Source: an uncultured Devosia sp.
GTDB lineage: Bacteria > Pseudomonadota > Alphaproteobacteria > Rhizobiales > Devosiaceae
Assembly: GCF_963517015.1 (NCBI RefSeq)
Contig: NZ_CAUQDV010000003.1
Coordinates: 170,521-234,520, forward strand
Length of the DNA: 64,000 nt
Direction: 5' to 3'
The notes under the pieces are model-generated. The model saw only the letters and a program-made list of their open reading frames with translations, was not told the origin of the DNA and searched no databases. How positions within the stretch are numbered: position 1 is the stretch's first letter; the number at the start of each line of letters is the position of its first letter. The translations under genes and the position numbers were made by a program. Positions 33,322-42,905 of this stretch are shown here, piece after piece.

Positions 33322-34253
33322 GCCTCGGCTCCCGTCTTCGTCCTGCGCTTCTTGCGTATCGGGCGAGCCTTGGGATCGAGCGCATCGCGCAAGCCATCAC
33401 CCAGAATGTTGAAGCTCAGCGTCGTCAGCAGCAGGGCGGTACCCGGCACGAGCACCAGCCACCAGGCCACCAGATAGATCGAATTGGCGGCCGCATCGGC
33501 CAGCATGCCGCCCCAGCTCGGAGCAGGCGGAACGATACCAAGGCCCAGGAACGAGAGCGTTGCCTCGAATACGATGGCGCTGGGGATCATCATCGTCGTG
33601 TAGATGATGATCGGCACGCTGAGATTGGGGAGGATGTCCAAGAACATGATCGACAGCGGTCCCGCGCCCAGTGAACGGCTGGCTTGGACAAACTCTCGCT
33701 CGCGTAACGACAGCACCTGGCCACGAATGACTCGGCCCATCGTGGTCCAACTGAAAAACACGATGACACCGACACTGAGCGCCAGGCTCGGGCCAAACAC
33801 CGACACCAGCGCCAATGCGCAGAGCAGGAACGGCACGCTCATCACCAGATCCATGCCGCGGCTCAGCAGCGTATCGGCCCAGCCGCCGTAAAAGCCGGCA
33901 ATCAGGCCAATGGTGACGCCGATAAAGGACGCTGCCAGCGACGCCAGTACGCCCACCAGCAGCGAAACGCGCGCGCCATAGGCGAGGCGCACCAGCACGT
34001 CGCGGCCCAGCTGGTCAGTGCCAAGGACGAATTCGCCATTGGGCGCGACCGGCAGACCCATGGCCGACAGGCCGGTGTCGCGGAATTGCTGGATCGGCGA
34101 ATGACCGGCCCATGCCTCGATCAGCGGCGCGGCGGCGGCGAAGGCGATAAGCAGGAGAATGAAACAGGCGGCGATGACGCTAGCCTTGTCGGCCCAGAGG
34201 CGCCGCAGGGTTAATTCGAAGGTGCCGCGTTGTACGACGGTCGTAGACATCAT
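33318..34253 (-). CDS. oligopeptide ABC transporter permease (DppC/OppC type)
   Basis: The 311-residue product has an N-terminal OppC-type segment, PNGEFVLGTDQLGRDVLVRL (the GTDxxGRD hallmark), and a VQASRSLGAGPLSIMFLDIL loop that contacts the ATPases. Five to six membrane segments are present. It overlaps the ATPase gene and the other permease gene by four bases each, so translation is tightly coupled. Confidence 0.94.
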   Translation of the reverse strand: MMSTTVVQRGTFELTLRRLWADKASVIAACFILLLIAFAAAAPLIEAWAGHSPIQQFRDTGLSAMGLPVAPNGEFVLGTDQLGRDVLVRLAYGARVSLLVGVLASLAASFIGVTIGLIAGFYGGWADTLLSRGMDLVMSVPFLLCALALVSVFGPSLALSVGVIVFFSWTTMGRVIRGQVLSLREREFVQASRSLGAGPLSIMFLDILPNLSVPIIIYTTMMIPSAIVFEATLSFLGLGIVPPAPSWGGMLADAAANSIYLVAWWLVLVPGTALLLTTLSFNILGDGLRDALDPKARPIRKKRRTKTGAEA

Positions 34254-36097
34254 GCGGCCTCCCAGTCGCGGCTTTCGACCAGCATACGGCCGGGAACCCG
34301 CTCTCGGGCCGGCGCTGTCACCGTCGCGGAGAGCAGCGTGCGCGTATAGTCGTCCTGCGGATTTTCGTAGATGGCTTCGGCCTCCGCCAATTCGACGATC
34401 TTGCCCTTGTTCATCACCGCGATCCGGTCGCAGATCTGCCGCACGACCGAAAGGTCATGCGAGATGAAGAGGTAGGTGAGGCCCAGATCACGCTGCAGGT
34501 CGGCCATCAGGTTGAGCACCTGCGCCTGGATCGAGACGTCGAGCGCCGAGACCGGCTCGTCGAAGATGATCAACTCCGGCTTGAGCGCCAGGGCCCGGGC
34601 AATGCCGATACGCTGGCGCTGTCCTCCGGAGAATTCGGACGGGAAGCGGTTGTAGTGCTCGGGATTGAGCCCCACCAGTTCCATCAGCTCGCGCACGCGC
34701 CGCTTGCGTTCTTCGCCGCTGGCCACGCCATGAATGCGGAAGGGCTCGCCGATGATCGCGCCAACGCGGCGCCGCGGATTGAGCGAGCCGAAAGGGTCCT
34801 GGAACACCATCTGCACGCTTTTGCGCATGCTGGCCCAGACCGCCTTGTCCGATGAGGACGTATCGACGCCGTTCAGTAGCACGCGGCCGGCGCTGGGCTT
34901 GACGAGGCCGGCGACAACGCGGGCGAGGGTCGACTTGCCACACCCACTCTCGCCAACCAGTCCAAGCGTCTCGCCGCGGCGCAGCGTGAAGTCGATACCA
35001 TGCAGCACCTTGAATTCGCCTTGCTGGCGGAACGGGCCGCCGGTGCGATAGCTGAGTTCGACATTTTCGACCACCATGATGGCGTCTTCGCTGGGCGCCT
35101 TGTGGGGAGGCGCAGCCTCTGGCACGTGCTCGATCTCGGCCACCGGCTCTTCCAGCCAACACAGCGATTCAATGCCATCGCTGTAACGGCGCAGGGGTGG
35201 CTTCTCGGTGGTGCAACGCGGCATGGCCTCGCTGCAGCGCGGCGCAAAGGGACAGGACACGCTCTTGAGCAGCAGGCTCGGCGGCCGGCCGGGAATGGCC
35301 ACCAGCCTCTCGCCGGCGGCGTAATTGGACGGCGAGGAGCGGAGCAGTCCATTGGTATAGGGATGTGCCGGCGCGTGAAAAACCGAACTGCTCGGGCCAT
35401 ATTCCATGTGGTGGCCGGCATACATGACCATGACATGGTCGGCGACCGAGGAAAGCAGGCCAAGGTCATGGGTGATCATGATGACCGTGGTGCCCAGTTC
35501 CCGGCGCATCTGGTCGAGCAGCGCGATGATCTGGGCCTGGACGGTCACGTCGAGTGCGGTGGTTGGTTCGTCGGCAATGACCAGTGAAGGACGTAGCACC
35601 AGCGCCATGGCGATCATCACACGCTGGCGCATGCCGCCGGAAAACTGGTGCGGATAGGCATCGAAGCGCTCTTCAGCATTGCCGATGCCGACCTTGCCCA
35701 GCATCTCGATGGTCAACAGCCGCGCTTCGGCTTTGCTCATCTTGCGGTGGGTCAGCACGGCTTCGCTGATCTGCTGACCAATGGTGTAGTAGGGATGTAG
35801 GCTCGACAGCGGATCCTGGAAGATCATGCCGATGCGCGAGCCGCGCAGGTCCTGCATGGATCGGGTCGTTTCCTTGAGCAGGTCGCGTCCCTCGAAGATC
35901 ACTTCACCTGAGATTTCTGCATTTGGCAGCAGGCCCATGATGGCCTGCATCATCACCGACTTGCCGGAGCCGGATTCACCAGCAATGCCGAACAGTTCGC
36001 CGGCTTCAACCGAAAAGGAGACATTGCGCAGGGCATGCACATCCCCGTCTTCGGTGGGAATGGAAATGGAAAGGTTCCGGGCTTCCAAAATGGGCAA
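34250..36097 (-). CDS. fused oligopeptide ABC transporter ATPase (OppD-OppF type)
   Basis: One polypeptide of about 615 residues carries two complete ATPase domains. The first has GESGSGKSVMMQ, FSGGMRQR and LVIADEPTTALD. The second has GESGCGKSTLAR, FSGGQRQR and LIIFDEPVSALD. A Cys-rich OppD-type C-terminal block (CPFAPRCSEAMPRC) lies between them and may bind an Fe-S cluster as in related transporters. I chose the TTG at 36097, with AAGGA seven bases upstream. It makes the protein begin at PILEARNLSI, and an ATG at 36220 would overlap the binding-protein gene. Confidence 0.9.
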   Translation of the reverse strand: MPILEARNLSISIPTEDGDVHALRNVSFSVEAGELFGIAGESGSGKSVMMQAIMGLLPNAEISGEVIFEGRDLLKETTRSMQDLRGSRIGMIFQDPLSSLHPYYTIGQQISEAVLTHRKMSKAEARLLTIEMLGKVGIGNAEERFDAYPHQFSGGMRQRVMIAMALVLRPSLVIADEPTTALDVTVQAQIIALLDQMRRELGTTVIMITHDLGLLSSVADHVMVMYAGHHMEYGPSSSVFHAPAHPYTNGLLRSSPSNYAAGERLVAIPGRPPSLLLKSVSCPFAPRCSEAMPRCTTEKPPLRRYSDGIESLCWLEEPVAEIEHVPEAAPPHKAPSEDAIMVVENVELSYRTGGPFRQQGEFKVLHGIDFTLRRGETLGLVGESGCGKSTLARVVAGLVKPSAGRVLLNGVDTSSSDKAVWASMRKSVQMVFQDPFGSLNPRRRVGAIIGEPFRIHGVASGEERKRRVRELMELVGLNPEHYNRFPSEFSGGQRQRIGIARALALKPELIIFDEPVSALDVSIQAQVLNLMADLQRDLGLTYLFISHDLSVVRQICDRIAVMNKGKIVELAEAEAIYENPQDDYTRTLLSATVTAPARERVPGRMLVESRDWEAA

Positions 36098-36164
36098 GGG
36101 CAAATCCTTGTTCGAAACAGAACCGCCGGCCCGGACGATCAGGTCCGGGTCGGCGGAAAGAGTA

Positions 36165-37913
36165 TTACTGCAGCCAGACGTTGGTCCAGTCGCCCTGTAC
36201 GCCCAACGCATAGGGTGCAAAGTTCTGCACGGCCGGACCGTGATAGAGCACGACCTGGTTGGAGAGGTAGGGTACGACCGGAGCGTCGGCCATTACCAGC
36301 TCGTCGACCTGGCCCCAGAGCTCGGCGACTTCCTCGGGCGTCGTGGCATTGATGGCCTGCTGCGCGAGAGCGGTCGCTTCCTCATTGTTGTAGTCGGTGT
36401 AGTTGTAAGTCTGGTGGGTGCCGTTGAAGGTGAACTGCGGCTGGAATACCGAGCGCGCGGCGCCGCCGGCCCAGTCAGGCGTCCAGCCCACGGGGGCAAT
36501 GTCCCAAGTGCCTTCCTTGGTGTTGACCGGGTTGGTCATGAACTTCGAATAATAGTCCGCCGGTGCCACGGGCGTCAGTTCCAGCGTGATGCCGGCGGCT
36601 GCCATGCTGGCCTGAATCGTCTGGGCGATAGCCGGCTCGTTGTTCTGGTTGCGATAGGGCATCTTGAAGGTGATCCCATCCGGGTAGCCGGCTTCGGCAA
36701 GCAGCGCCTTGGCCTTTTCCGGATCGCCCTTGTCTTCCGGCGAGGGATAGAGATTGAACTCGTGATAGCCCAGCACGCCCGGACCAAAGATACCATGCAC
36801 CGGCTGGCCAACGGTCGGACCGCCCGACTGCTGCACGATGGCGGCTTTGTCGATCGCATAGTTCAGCGCCTGGCGGACCTTGAGGTCCTGCAACGCCCCG
36901 TCGTTGTTTTCCGACACGGTATTGATGAAGAGGAAGGCCGTATTGCCGGAGGACACGGTCATCATCTTTTCGTCACCCGTAGCCGTCAGCAACTGCAGGA
37001 TGGCGGGTGGAATAGTGATGTCATAGGTCATGTCACCATCGCCCGACTGCAGCTGCTGGATGGCAGCGTCAGGCTGGACTCCGAAGGTGATCTGGATTTC
37101 GTCGACATAGGCCTTGCGCAGCGGATCGCTCTCGGCGGTCCATGCCGGATTGCGCACCAGTTGCAGACTGGAGTCCGGTGTATAGGCGCCTGGCGTATAG
37201 GGGCCGCTGGCGATGAAATTGGAACGATAGTCCGGGCCATCTGGCAGATAGTCCAGCACTTCCACGGGCGCGGGCGCCGATGTCGGCAGGCTCAGCATGT
37301 AGATGAAGTCGCCGGCCTTCTGGGTCAGGTTGATGACGATGGTTGCATCGTCCGGCGTCTCGATGCCGGTGATGTCATTGCTTTCGATATAGGCCTTCAT
37401 CGCCTCGACCGTCGGCTCGACGTCCGAGAAGCCGGCGCAGAATTCGGCCATGCCCACGATCAGGTCCTGATAGTAGGTTAGTGCGGCCGAACCGAGCAGC
37501 GGATTACACATGCGCATCATGCCGCGTTCGAAATCGGCCGAGGTGATCTGGCGCGCACCCGATGGCGCGTTCCACTGCGCACCCGGACGTAGCGTGAAAG
37601 TATAGTTCAGCCCGTCATTGCTCGGCTGCGGCACTTCGGTGGCAAGGTCGCCTTCCGGCGTGATGCGGACATTCTCGTCGGTAGAAGCCTGGTAGCTGAT
37701 CAACTGGCGGCTGACAGCGCGCAGGAAGTTGTTGGTGGTCACCAGCGCGCCCGAGGTCGGGTCGAAATGATCGACATCTGCAGTGCCTAGAATGCGCAGC
37801 GTGCCCCCCGGTACCCCGTCCTGTGCGATGGCGGCGGCAGGCAGAGCGATGGAGCCTGCCAGTGCTGCCAGGAATGCGGTCGTTGCGACGCGCCTTGATT
37901 TCATTGCGTTCAT
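36165..37913 (-). CDS. oligopeptide ABC transporter substrate-binding protein
   Basis: The ATG at 37913, after GGAGGGATAT, gives 582 residues. The signal peptide is MNAMKSRRVATTAFLAALAG then SIALPAAAIAQ. The mature protein is an SBP_bac_5 (DppA/OppA-like) periplasmic receptor, with the typical NNFLRAVSRQLISY, QYGHLG-free N-lobe and the conserved VRQALNYAIDKAAIVQQ helix. It would deliver peptides, here proposed to be hydroxyproline-rich, to the transporter. First gene of its operon, behind a good promoter. Confidence 0.93.
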   Translation of the reverse strand: MNAMKSRRVATTAFLAALAGSIALPAAAIAQDGVPGGTLRILGTADVDHFDPTSGALVTTNNFLRAVSRQLISYQASTDENVRITPEGDLATEVPQPSNDGLNYTFTLRPGAQWNAPSGARQITSADFERGMMRMCNPLLGSAALTYYQDLIVGMAEFCAGFSDVEPTVEAMKAYIESNDITGIETPDDATIVINLTQKAGDFIYMLSLPTSAPAPVEVLDYLPDGPDYRSNFIASGPYTPGAYTPDSSLQLVRNPAWTAESDPLRKAYVDEIQITFGVQPDAAIQQLQSGDGDMTYDITIPPAILQLLTATGDEKMMTVSSGNTAFLFINTVSENNDGALQDLKVRQALNYAIDKAAIVQQSGGPTVGQPVHGIFGPGVLGYHEFNLYPSPEDKGDPEKAKALLAEAGYPDGITFKMPYRNQNNEPAIAQTIQASMAAAGITLELTPVAPADYYSKFMTNPVNTKEGTWDIAPVGWTPDWAGGAARSVFQPQFTFNGTHQTYNYTDYNNEEATALAQQAINATTPEEVAELWGQVDELVMADAPVVPYLSNQVVLYHGPAVQNFAPYALGVQGDWTNVWLQ

Positions 37914-37954
37914 ATATCCCTCCGTTCCGCGGGCTTCTCCAAACCCGAGAGGGC

Positions 37955-37998
37955 AGTAGACGCAATGACAGGTGGTCCTGTCAATCAGAATGTCGACA
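37955..37998 (-). promoter_or_regulatory. promoter and TGTCGACA half-operator for the peptide transporter operon
   Basis: On the reverse strand a -35 box TTGACA (37984-37979) and a -10 box TCTACT (37960-37955) are separated by 18 bases. The palindrome TGTCGACA (37991-37998) sits seven bases upstream of the -35. It matches the right half of the motif at 38056 and 45922. Confidence 0.6.
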
Positions 37999-38055
37999 AT
38001 TTGACGACAGCAAAATCTGGGCATTGCCTTGCGTCCGTGCGCTAGCTAGGAAATG

Positions 38056-38074
38056 GTATGCAATATGTCGACAG
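38056..38074 (+). promoter_or_regulatory. GntR-type operator candidate, copy 1
   Basis: GTATGC (38056-38061), four bases, then TGTCGACAG (38066-38074), directly before the ribosome-binding site of the aminopeptidase gene. The same motif with the same spacing recurs at 45922-45940 in front of the hydroxyproline genes. Confidence 0.65.
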
Positions 38075-38084
38075 GGAGAGCTTA

Positions 38085-39881
38085 ATGGAGAAGCGCATAT
38101 CGGAAAAGCCGCTGGACCTTCTGCAGGCCTATATCGGCCGACTTGGTCTGGATGGCGTTATCGTCCCGCGCTTCGACCCCTATCAGGGCGAAGTCGTTGC
38201 GGCCCACGACGAGCGCTTGGCCTATCTGACCGGCTTCACCGGGTCAGCCGGCATCGCGCTGATCCTCAAGGATCAGGCGGTGCTCTTTGTGGACGGTCGC
38301 TATCAGGTGCAGGTGAAATCGGAAGTCGACCTCGCCCGTTTCACAATCGCCCATTTCTTTGACAATCCCATCGAGGCCTGGATTCGGGAGCGATGCAGCC
38401 AAGGCGCGAAGTTAGGCGTCAACGTCAATCTGATCCCTGGCAGTCTCTATGATCGGCTCGACGCAGCGCTGAAGACGCTGGGCGGCACGCTTGTGCCACT
38501 TGATCGTGACGCCGTGGATGCCATTTGGCCGGATCAGCCGCCGCCGCCCATGGGGCCGATCACAGCCTTTCCTTTGCTTCACGCTGGCGAAAGCAGTTCC
38601 GACAAGCGCCTGCGCCTGGCCAAAGCCTTGGCAGCAACCGGTGCCGATATGCTGGCCGAAACCCAGCCGGACAATATTGCTTGGCTGCTCAATGTGCGCA
38701 GCAGCGACATTGCCCACACCCCGATTGCCCATTCGACCATGCTGTTGCATGCATCCGGTCAGGTCGACTGGTTCGTCGATCGCGGCAAGCTGCCCAACAA
38801 CCTCTCCGGCATCGAGGCTGATGGGCTTCAGATCAATGATCCCGACGCTTTCCTTGCCACGGTAGAGCAACTGGCCCGCGGCAAAACGATCTCCCTCGAT
38901 GCCGGCTTTACCTCTGTTTCTGTCCGCCTTGCGGTGGAGCGCGCGGATGGCAAGCCGCTGATCCAGACCAGCCCGATAACCTTGGCCAAGGCCATCAAAA
39001 ACCCGGTCGAACTCGACGGCATGCGGCGCTGCCATCTCGAAGACGGCGTCGCCATGACCGAGTTTCTGGCTTGGCTCGATGCGGAAGTCGTGCCGCGCCA
39101 CGCCGCCGGCAATCCGGTCACGGAGCTGGAAGCTCAGGCCATTCTGCTCGATTTCCGTAGGCAAGGGCAGGATTTCGCCGAGGAGAGTTTCACCCCGATC
39201 TCTGCAGCCGGCAGCAATGCCGCCATGTGCCATTACTCGTCCAAGCCCGAAACCAATGCGCCGCTCACGCCTGACCTGCCCTACCTCATCGACTCCGGCG
39301 GCCAATATTTTGGCGGCACGACCGACGTAACGCGGACGACTGCTTTTGACCCAATGCCCGCGCATATCGTCGAGACCTATACCGCCGTAGTAAAGGGCTT
39401 TGTTGCCCTGGCCAGCGCCAATTTCCCACCGACGGCAACCGGCCATCATCTTGATGCCCTCGCCCGCCGTCCGCTCTGGGATCTGGGGCTCGACTATGAT
39501 CACGGCACAGGCCATGGCGTGGGGCATTTCCTATCTGTGCACGAGCATCCCCATCGCTTCGGCAAGGCGGTCAATGCCCATGCCTTTCAGCAAGGCGTCG
39601 TGATGACGATCGAGCCGGGCTACTATGCGGAGGCGCAATATGGTTTGAGGGTCGAGAACCAGGTGGAGACAGTCGAGGGTCGCAATGGCTTCCTTGCTTT
39701 CCGCTCACTGACGCTTGTGCCGATCGACCTCTCCTTTGTCGATGCGACCAAGCTAACCAAGGTCGAGATTGCTTGGCTTGATGCCTATCACGCCACGGTC
39801 GTCCAGGCATTGGCCGGCAGATTGTCGGCCCGCGCCCAGGCCTATCTTGCCCGTCTCACCACACCCATTGTCGTCCAGTAA
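38085..39881 (+). CDS. M24 Xaa-Pro aminopeptidase P
   Basis: The ATG at 38085 follows GGGAGAGCTTA and gives 598 residues. An ATG at 38058 would place the start inside the operator. The protein has two creatinase-like N-terminal domains and a C-terminal pita-bread domain. Metal ligands are Asp in LIDSGGQY and TTDVTRT, His in GHGVGHFLSVHEHP, Glu in MTIEPGYYAE and Glu in GLRVENQVE. The three-domain architecture of about 600 residues is that of aminopeptidase P1. It cuts Xaa-Pro (and probably Xaa-Hyp) bonds in the cytoplasm, complementing the S33 iminopeptidase. Confidence 0.92.
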   Translation: MEKRISEKPLDLLQAYIGRLGLDGVIVPRFDPYQGEVVAAHDERLAYLTGFTGSAGIALILKDQAVLFVDGRYQVQVKSEVDLARFTIAHFFDNPIEAWIRERCSQGAKLGVNVNLIPGSLYDRLDAALKTLGGTLVPLDRDAVDAIWPDQPPPPMGPITAFPLLHAGESSSDKRLRLAKALAATGADMLAETQPDNIAWLLNVRSSDIAHTPIAHSTMLLHASGQVDWFVDRGKLPNNLSGIEADGLQINDPDAFLATVEQLARGKTISLDAGFTSVSVRLAVERADGKPLIQTSPITLAKAIKNPVELDGMRRCHLEDGVAMTEFLAWLDAEVVPRHAAGNPVTELEAQAILLDFRRQGQDFAEESFTPISAAGSNAAMCHYSSKPETNAPLTPDLPYLIDSGGQYFGGTTDVTRTTAFDPMPAHIVETYTAVVKGFVALASANFPPTATGHHLDALARRPLWDLGLDYDHGTGHGVGHFLSVHEHPHRFGKAVNAHAFQQGVVMTIEPGYYAEAQYGLRVENQVETVEGRNGFLAFRSLTLVPIDLSFVDATKLTKVEIAWLDAYHATVVQALAGRLSARAQAYLARLTTPIVVQ

Positions 39882-39899
39882 TCAGAGGTTGATAGCGCC

Positions 39900-41822
39900 A
39901 TGACCGGTCAATCCATCACCCCACGCATTGAGCGCTTTGTGCCAGCCGACAATGCCGCAGTGAGCTTCAGGGGCGGTTTCTGGGAAAGCTGGACCGAAAC
40001 CATTCGCAAGGTCACTGTGCCGACCCAGCACCAGCGGATGGACGAGGAGGGTTTCCTGGAAGTCCTCAATTTCCATCTGCCACCGGCACCACTGGTGCGG
40101 CCGATTCAGCCCAGTGGGCTATCGATGCAGCATTTCTTCGACAGTGATTTCGGCAAGTGGATCGAGGCGGCCAGCTACACGCTCAAGGCCCATGCCAATC
40201 CCGAACTGGAAGCCAAGATCGATGACATCGTCGATCGCCTGGCAGAGGGCCAGATGACGGACGGCTATCTCAATTCCTGGTTCGTCCGTCGTGAGCCGGA
40301 GAAGCGCTGGACCAACCTGCGAGACCTTCATGAAATGTATTCCATGGGTCATCTGCTGGAGGGCGCAGTCGCCTATTTCCTCGCCAGCGGCAAGCGCAAA
40401 TTCCTCGACGTGATGATCAGGGCGGTCGACCATATCATCGATACCTTTGGTACCGAACCGGGCAAGCTGCGCGGCTATGATGCCCATGAGGAAATCGAGC
40501 TGGCGCTGATCAAGCTTTATCGCGTCACCAACGACCCGCGCCATCTGGCGCTCGCGCAATACTTCGTCGAAGAGCGGGGCCAGATGCCCTCTTATTATGA
40601 CGAAGAGGCCCGCAAGCGCGGACAGGACCCTAAGGACTACGTCTACAAGGACTATTCCTACAGTCAGGCGCATATGCCAGTGCGCGAGCAGGACAAGGTC
40701 GTCGGCCACGCCGTGCGTGCCATGTATCTGTTTTCAGCCATGGCCGACTTGGCAGTCGAGACGTCGGACCTCAGCTTGTTGGCAGCAAGCAATCGGCTGT
40801 TCGACAACCTGACCGGACGGCAACTCTATGTAACCGGCGGTCTTGGCCCGTCCGGCACAAATGAGGGCTTCACCCGCGAATACGATCTGCCCAATGCAAC
40901 TGCCTATGCCGAGACTTGTGCGGCAGTGGCGTTGGCCTTCTGGGGACACCGCATGGCCCAGATCGATCTCGACAGCTGTTTTACCGATCAGGTCGAACTG
41001 GTGCTTTACAATGGCGCCCTGTCAGGCATTTCGCGTGACGGTCAGCATTATTTCTACGAGAACGTTCTGGAGAGCCATGGCGATAACCGTCGTTGGAAAT
41101 GGCACTACTGTCCTTGCTGTCCGACCAATGTCGCCCGCCTGATCGCCTCGCTCGGCAGTTACTTCTACACCACCAAGCCCGGTGAACTGGCCGTCCATCT
41201 CTATGGCGCCAACCAGGCCGAACTGCTCCTTGGCGACGTGCCGGTTTCGGTAGAGCAGCAGACGACTTACCCATGGGATGGCGACATTGCTGTCACCGTC
41301 AATCCGGCAAAAACCGCCCGCTTCAAGCTGCACCTGCGCATACCCGGTTGGAGCCGGTCTGCAGAGATTTCAGTCAATGGGGAAATAGTGACGCCTGCTG
41401 TCGTCAAAGGTTACGTCACGATCGAGCGTGACTGGGCTCCCGGCGACGTGGTTCGCATGGCTTTCCCCATGCCGGTCGAGCGGCTCTACGCCAATCCGCA
41501 GGTCAGCGAGGATGCCGGTCGGGTCGCACTGAAGCGTGGTCCAGTCGTCTATTGCCTCGAAGAAGTCGACAACGGCCTGCCTGTGCAGCAACTGCGCCTG
41601 CTGGCCGACACAGAATTGGAGGCACGGTTCGTCTCCGATCTGCTGGGTGGCGCTGTGGTGATCGAAGGCCCGGCCGAGCAGGCCTCGCTTCTGCAATGGG
41701 GTGAGGGGCTCTATCGCACCAGCCCGCCGGCCTTCGAGCCAACCCGCTTCCGCGCCATACCCTACCACCTTTGGGCCAATCGAGAGGCCGGTGCCATGGC
41801 GGTTTGGATGCGCGAGATCTAA
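39900..41822 (+). CDS. GH127 beta-L-arabinofuranosidase
   Basis: The 640-residue product is a DUF1680/GH127 enzyme. Zn and catalytic residues align closely with HypBA1 of Bifidobacterium longum: Glu322 (TNEGFTREYDL), Glu338 and Cys340 (AYAETCAAVA), and Cys406-Cys407 in HYCPCCPTNVAR. The (alpha/alpha)6 barrel is followed by two beta domains. HypBA1 cleaves beta-1,2-linked L-arabinofuranose chains on hydroxyproline, as found in extensin. No signal peptide is seen, so it would act in the cytoplasm on imported glycopeptides. It is 18 bases after the aminopeptidase gene, in one operon. Confidence 0.9.
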   Translation: MTGQSITPRIERFVPADNAAVSFRGGFWESWTETIRKVTVPTQHQRMDEEGFLEVLNFHLPPAPLVRPIQPSGLSMQHFFDSDFGKWIEAASYTLKAHANPELEAKIDDIVDRLAEGQMTDGYLNSWFVRREPEKRWTNLRDLHEMYSMGHLLEGAVAYFLASGKRKFLDVMIRAVDHIIDTFGTEPGKLRGYDAHEEIELALIKLYRVTNDPRHLALAQYFVEERGQMPSYYDEEARKRGQDPKDYVYKDYSYSQAHMPVREQDKVVGHAVRAMYLFSAMADLAVETSDLSLLAASNRLFDNLTGRQLYVTGGLGPSGTNEGFTREYDLPNATAYAETCAAVALAFWGHRMAQIDLDSCFTDQVELVLYNGALSGISRDGQHYFYENVLESHGDNRRWKWHYCPCCPTNVARLIASLGSYFYTTKPGELAVHLYGANQAELLLGDVPVSVEQQTTYPWDGDIAVTVNPAKTARFKLHLRIPGWSRSAEISVNGEIVTPAVVKGYVTIERDWAPGDVVRMAFPMPVERLYANPQVSEDAGRVALKRGPVVYCLEEVDNGLPVQQLRLLADTELEARFVSDLLGGAVVIEGPAEQASLLQWGEGLYRTSPPAFEPTRFRAIPYHLWANREAGAMAVWMREI

Positions 41823-41832
41823 ACAACAGAAC

Positions 41833-41848
41833 GGCCCCGGGAGGGGCC
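41833..41848. terminator. bidirectional terminator hairpin
   Basis: GGCCCC (41833-41838) and GGGGCC (41843-41848) flank a GGGA loop. They sit between the convergent GH127 and PrpF genes, followed by a short T stretch on the plus strand. Confidence 0.6.
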
Positions 41849-41855
41849 ATTTGCC

Positions 41856-42890
41856 TCAGTTCATCAGGTCGAAGGCATCACCCCAGGTGTCGGAAACCGA
41901 ATAGCCATGCGGATAGGGGTCGCTCGGATCGACGCCGATCTGGTGGATGCCATGAATCCAGCCTCGACCGGAGATGATTGGCTGTACCGCCGGCCGGCCA
42001 GCAACGGTCGTCTCCCCGGCATGATGCACTTCGAAGGTGGAGTCGATGATCGAGCGGGCAGTGAAACGATCCCCCGGCTTGGCGAGCCCCCGCGCGGCAG
42101 CCACGGCAAGCCGTGCCGAATTGCCAGTGCCACAGGGAGAGCGGTCGATGCGGCCGGGGGGCATGATGGTGGCGCCCTTGAGTTCGCCCGCTTCATTGTC
42201 GCTGTTGAACATCGTGTAGGAAATGCCCTTCATGCCCGCCAATTCGGGATGAGCGATATCTAGTTGCGAATTGACGGCGCGGTGGATGGCGCTGCCGGCT
42301 TCGACGAGCTTCTTGGCCATGTCAGGTCGGATTTCGAGGCCCAGCTGGGCCGGATCGATCAGCGCATAGAAAATGCCGCCATAGGCAATGTCCAGTTTGA
42401 CCTTGCCATAGCCCTCGACATCCACCACCGCGTCCAGCTCATGGGCATAGGACGGGTTCATGGTGAGCGTCACGCGCTCCACCTTGCCATTGTGGCAGGT
42501 GGCGCGCGCGGTTACGAGGCCGGAGGCCGTGTCGATCCGCACCACCGTTTCCGGCTCGACCATGGGCAGCATGCCCGTTTCGAGCAGCACAGTGGTCAGG
42601 CAGATCGAGTTCGAGCCCGACATGGCATGGGCCTTGTCACCCTGCAGGATAATAAAGCCGATATCGGCATCGGGCCGGGTCGGTGGAAAGGTGAGGCAGG
42701 TGCTCATCTGCGCCGAGGCGCGCGGTTCGAACACGAGGAACCGGCGCAGGCTGTCATCCACCTCGTTGAGATGCTTGATCTTGTCGGCGATGGTTGCCCC
42801 CGGCACATCGATGACGCCTCCGGTGACGATCCGCCCGACCTCGCCCTCGGCATGAGCCTCGACCAGTGTCACTGTCTTGGACCAGCGCAT
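41856..42890 (-). CDS. proline racemase-family hydroxyproline epimerase/dehydratase
   Basis: The 344-residue product belongs to the proline racemase superfamily. The first catalytic position is Ser91 (HAMSGSNSICL) where epimerases have Cys (MCGH) and trans-3-hydroxyproline dehydratases have Thr. The second is Cys253 (DRSPCGTGNSAR). The Ser/Cys pair does not assign the reaction cleanly: 4-hydroxyproline 2-epimerase, trans-3-hydroxy-L-proline dehydratase, or both. It is the last gene of a hydroxyproline operon, 15 bases after the oxidase gene. Confidence 0.85.
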   Translation of the reverse strand: MRWSKTVTLVEAHAEGEVGRIVTGGVIDVPGATIADKIKHLNEVDDSLRRFLVFEPRASAQMSTCLTFPPTRPDADIGFIILQGDKAHAMSGSNSICLTTVLLETGMLPMVEPETVVRIDTASGLVTARATCHNGKVERVTLTMNPSYAHELDAVVDVEGYGKVKLDIAYGGIFYALIDPAQLGLEIRPDMAKKLVEAGSAIHRAVNSQLDIAHPELAGMKGISYTMFNSDNEAGELKGATIMPPGRIDRSPCGTGNSARLAVAAARGLAKPGDRFTARSIIDSTFEVHHAGETTVAGRPAVQPIISGRGWIHGIHQIGVDPSDPYPHGYSVSDTWGDAFDLMN

Positions 42891-42905
42891 GATAACTCCG
42901 TCAAA

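Noticed and set aside
38412..39527. 371-codon reverse frame opposite the Xaa-Pro aminopeptidase gene
   Set aside because: The forward frame carries all M24 metal ligands; the reverse frame has no recognisable domain.
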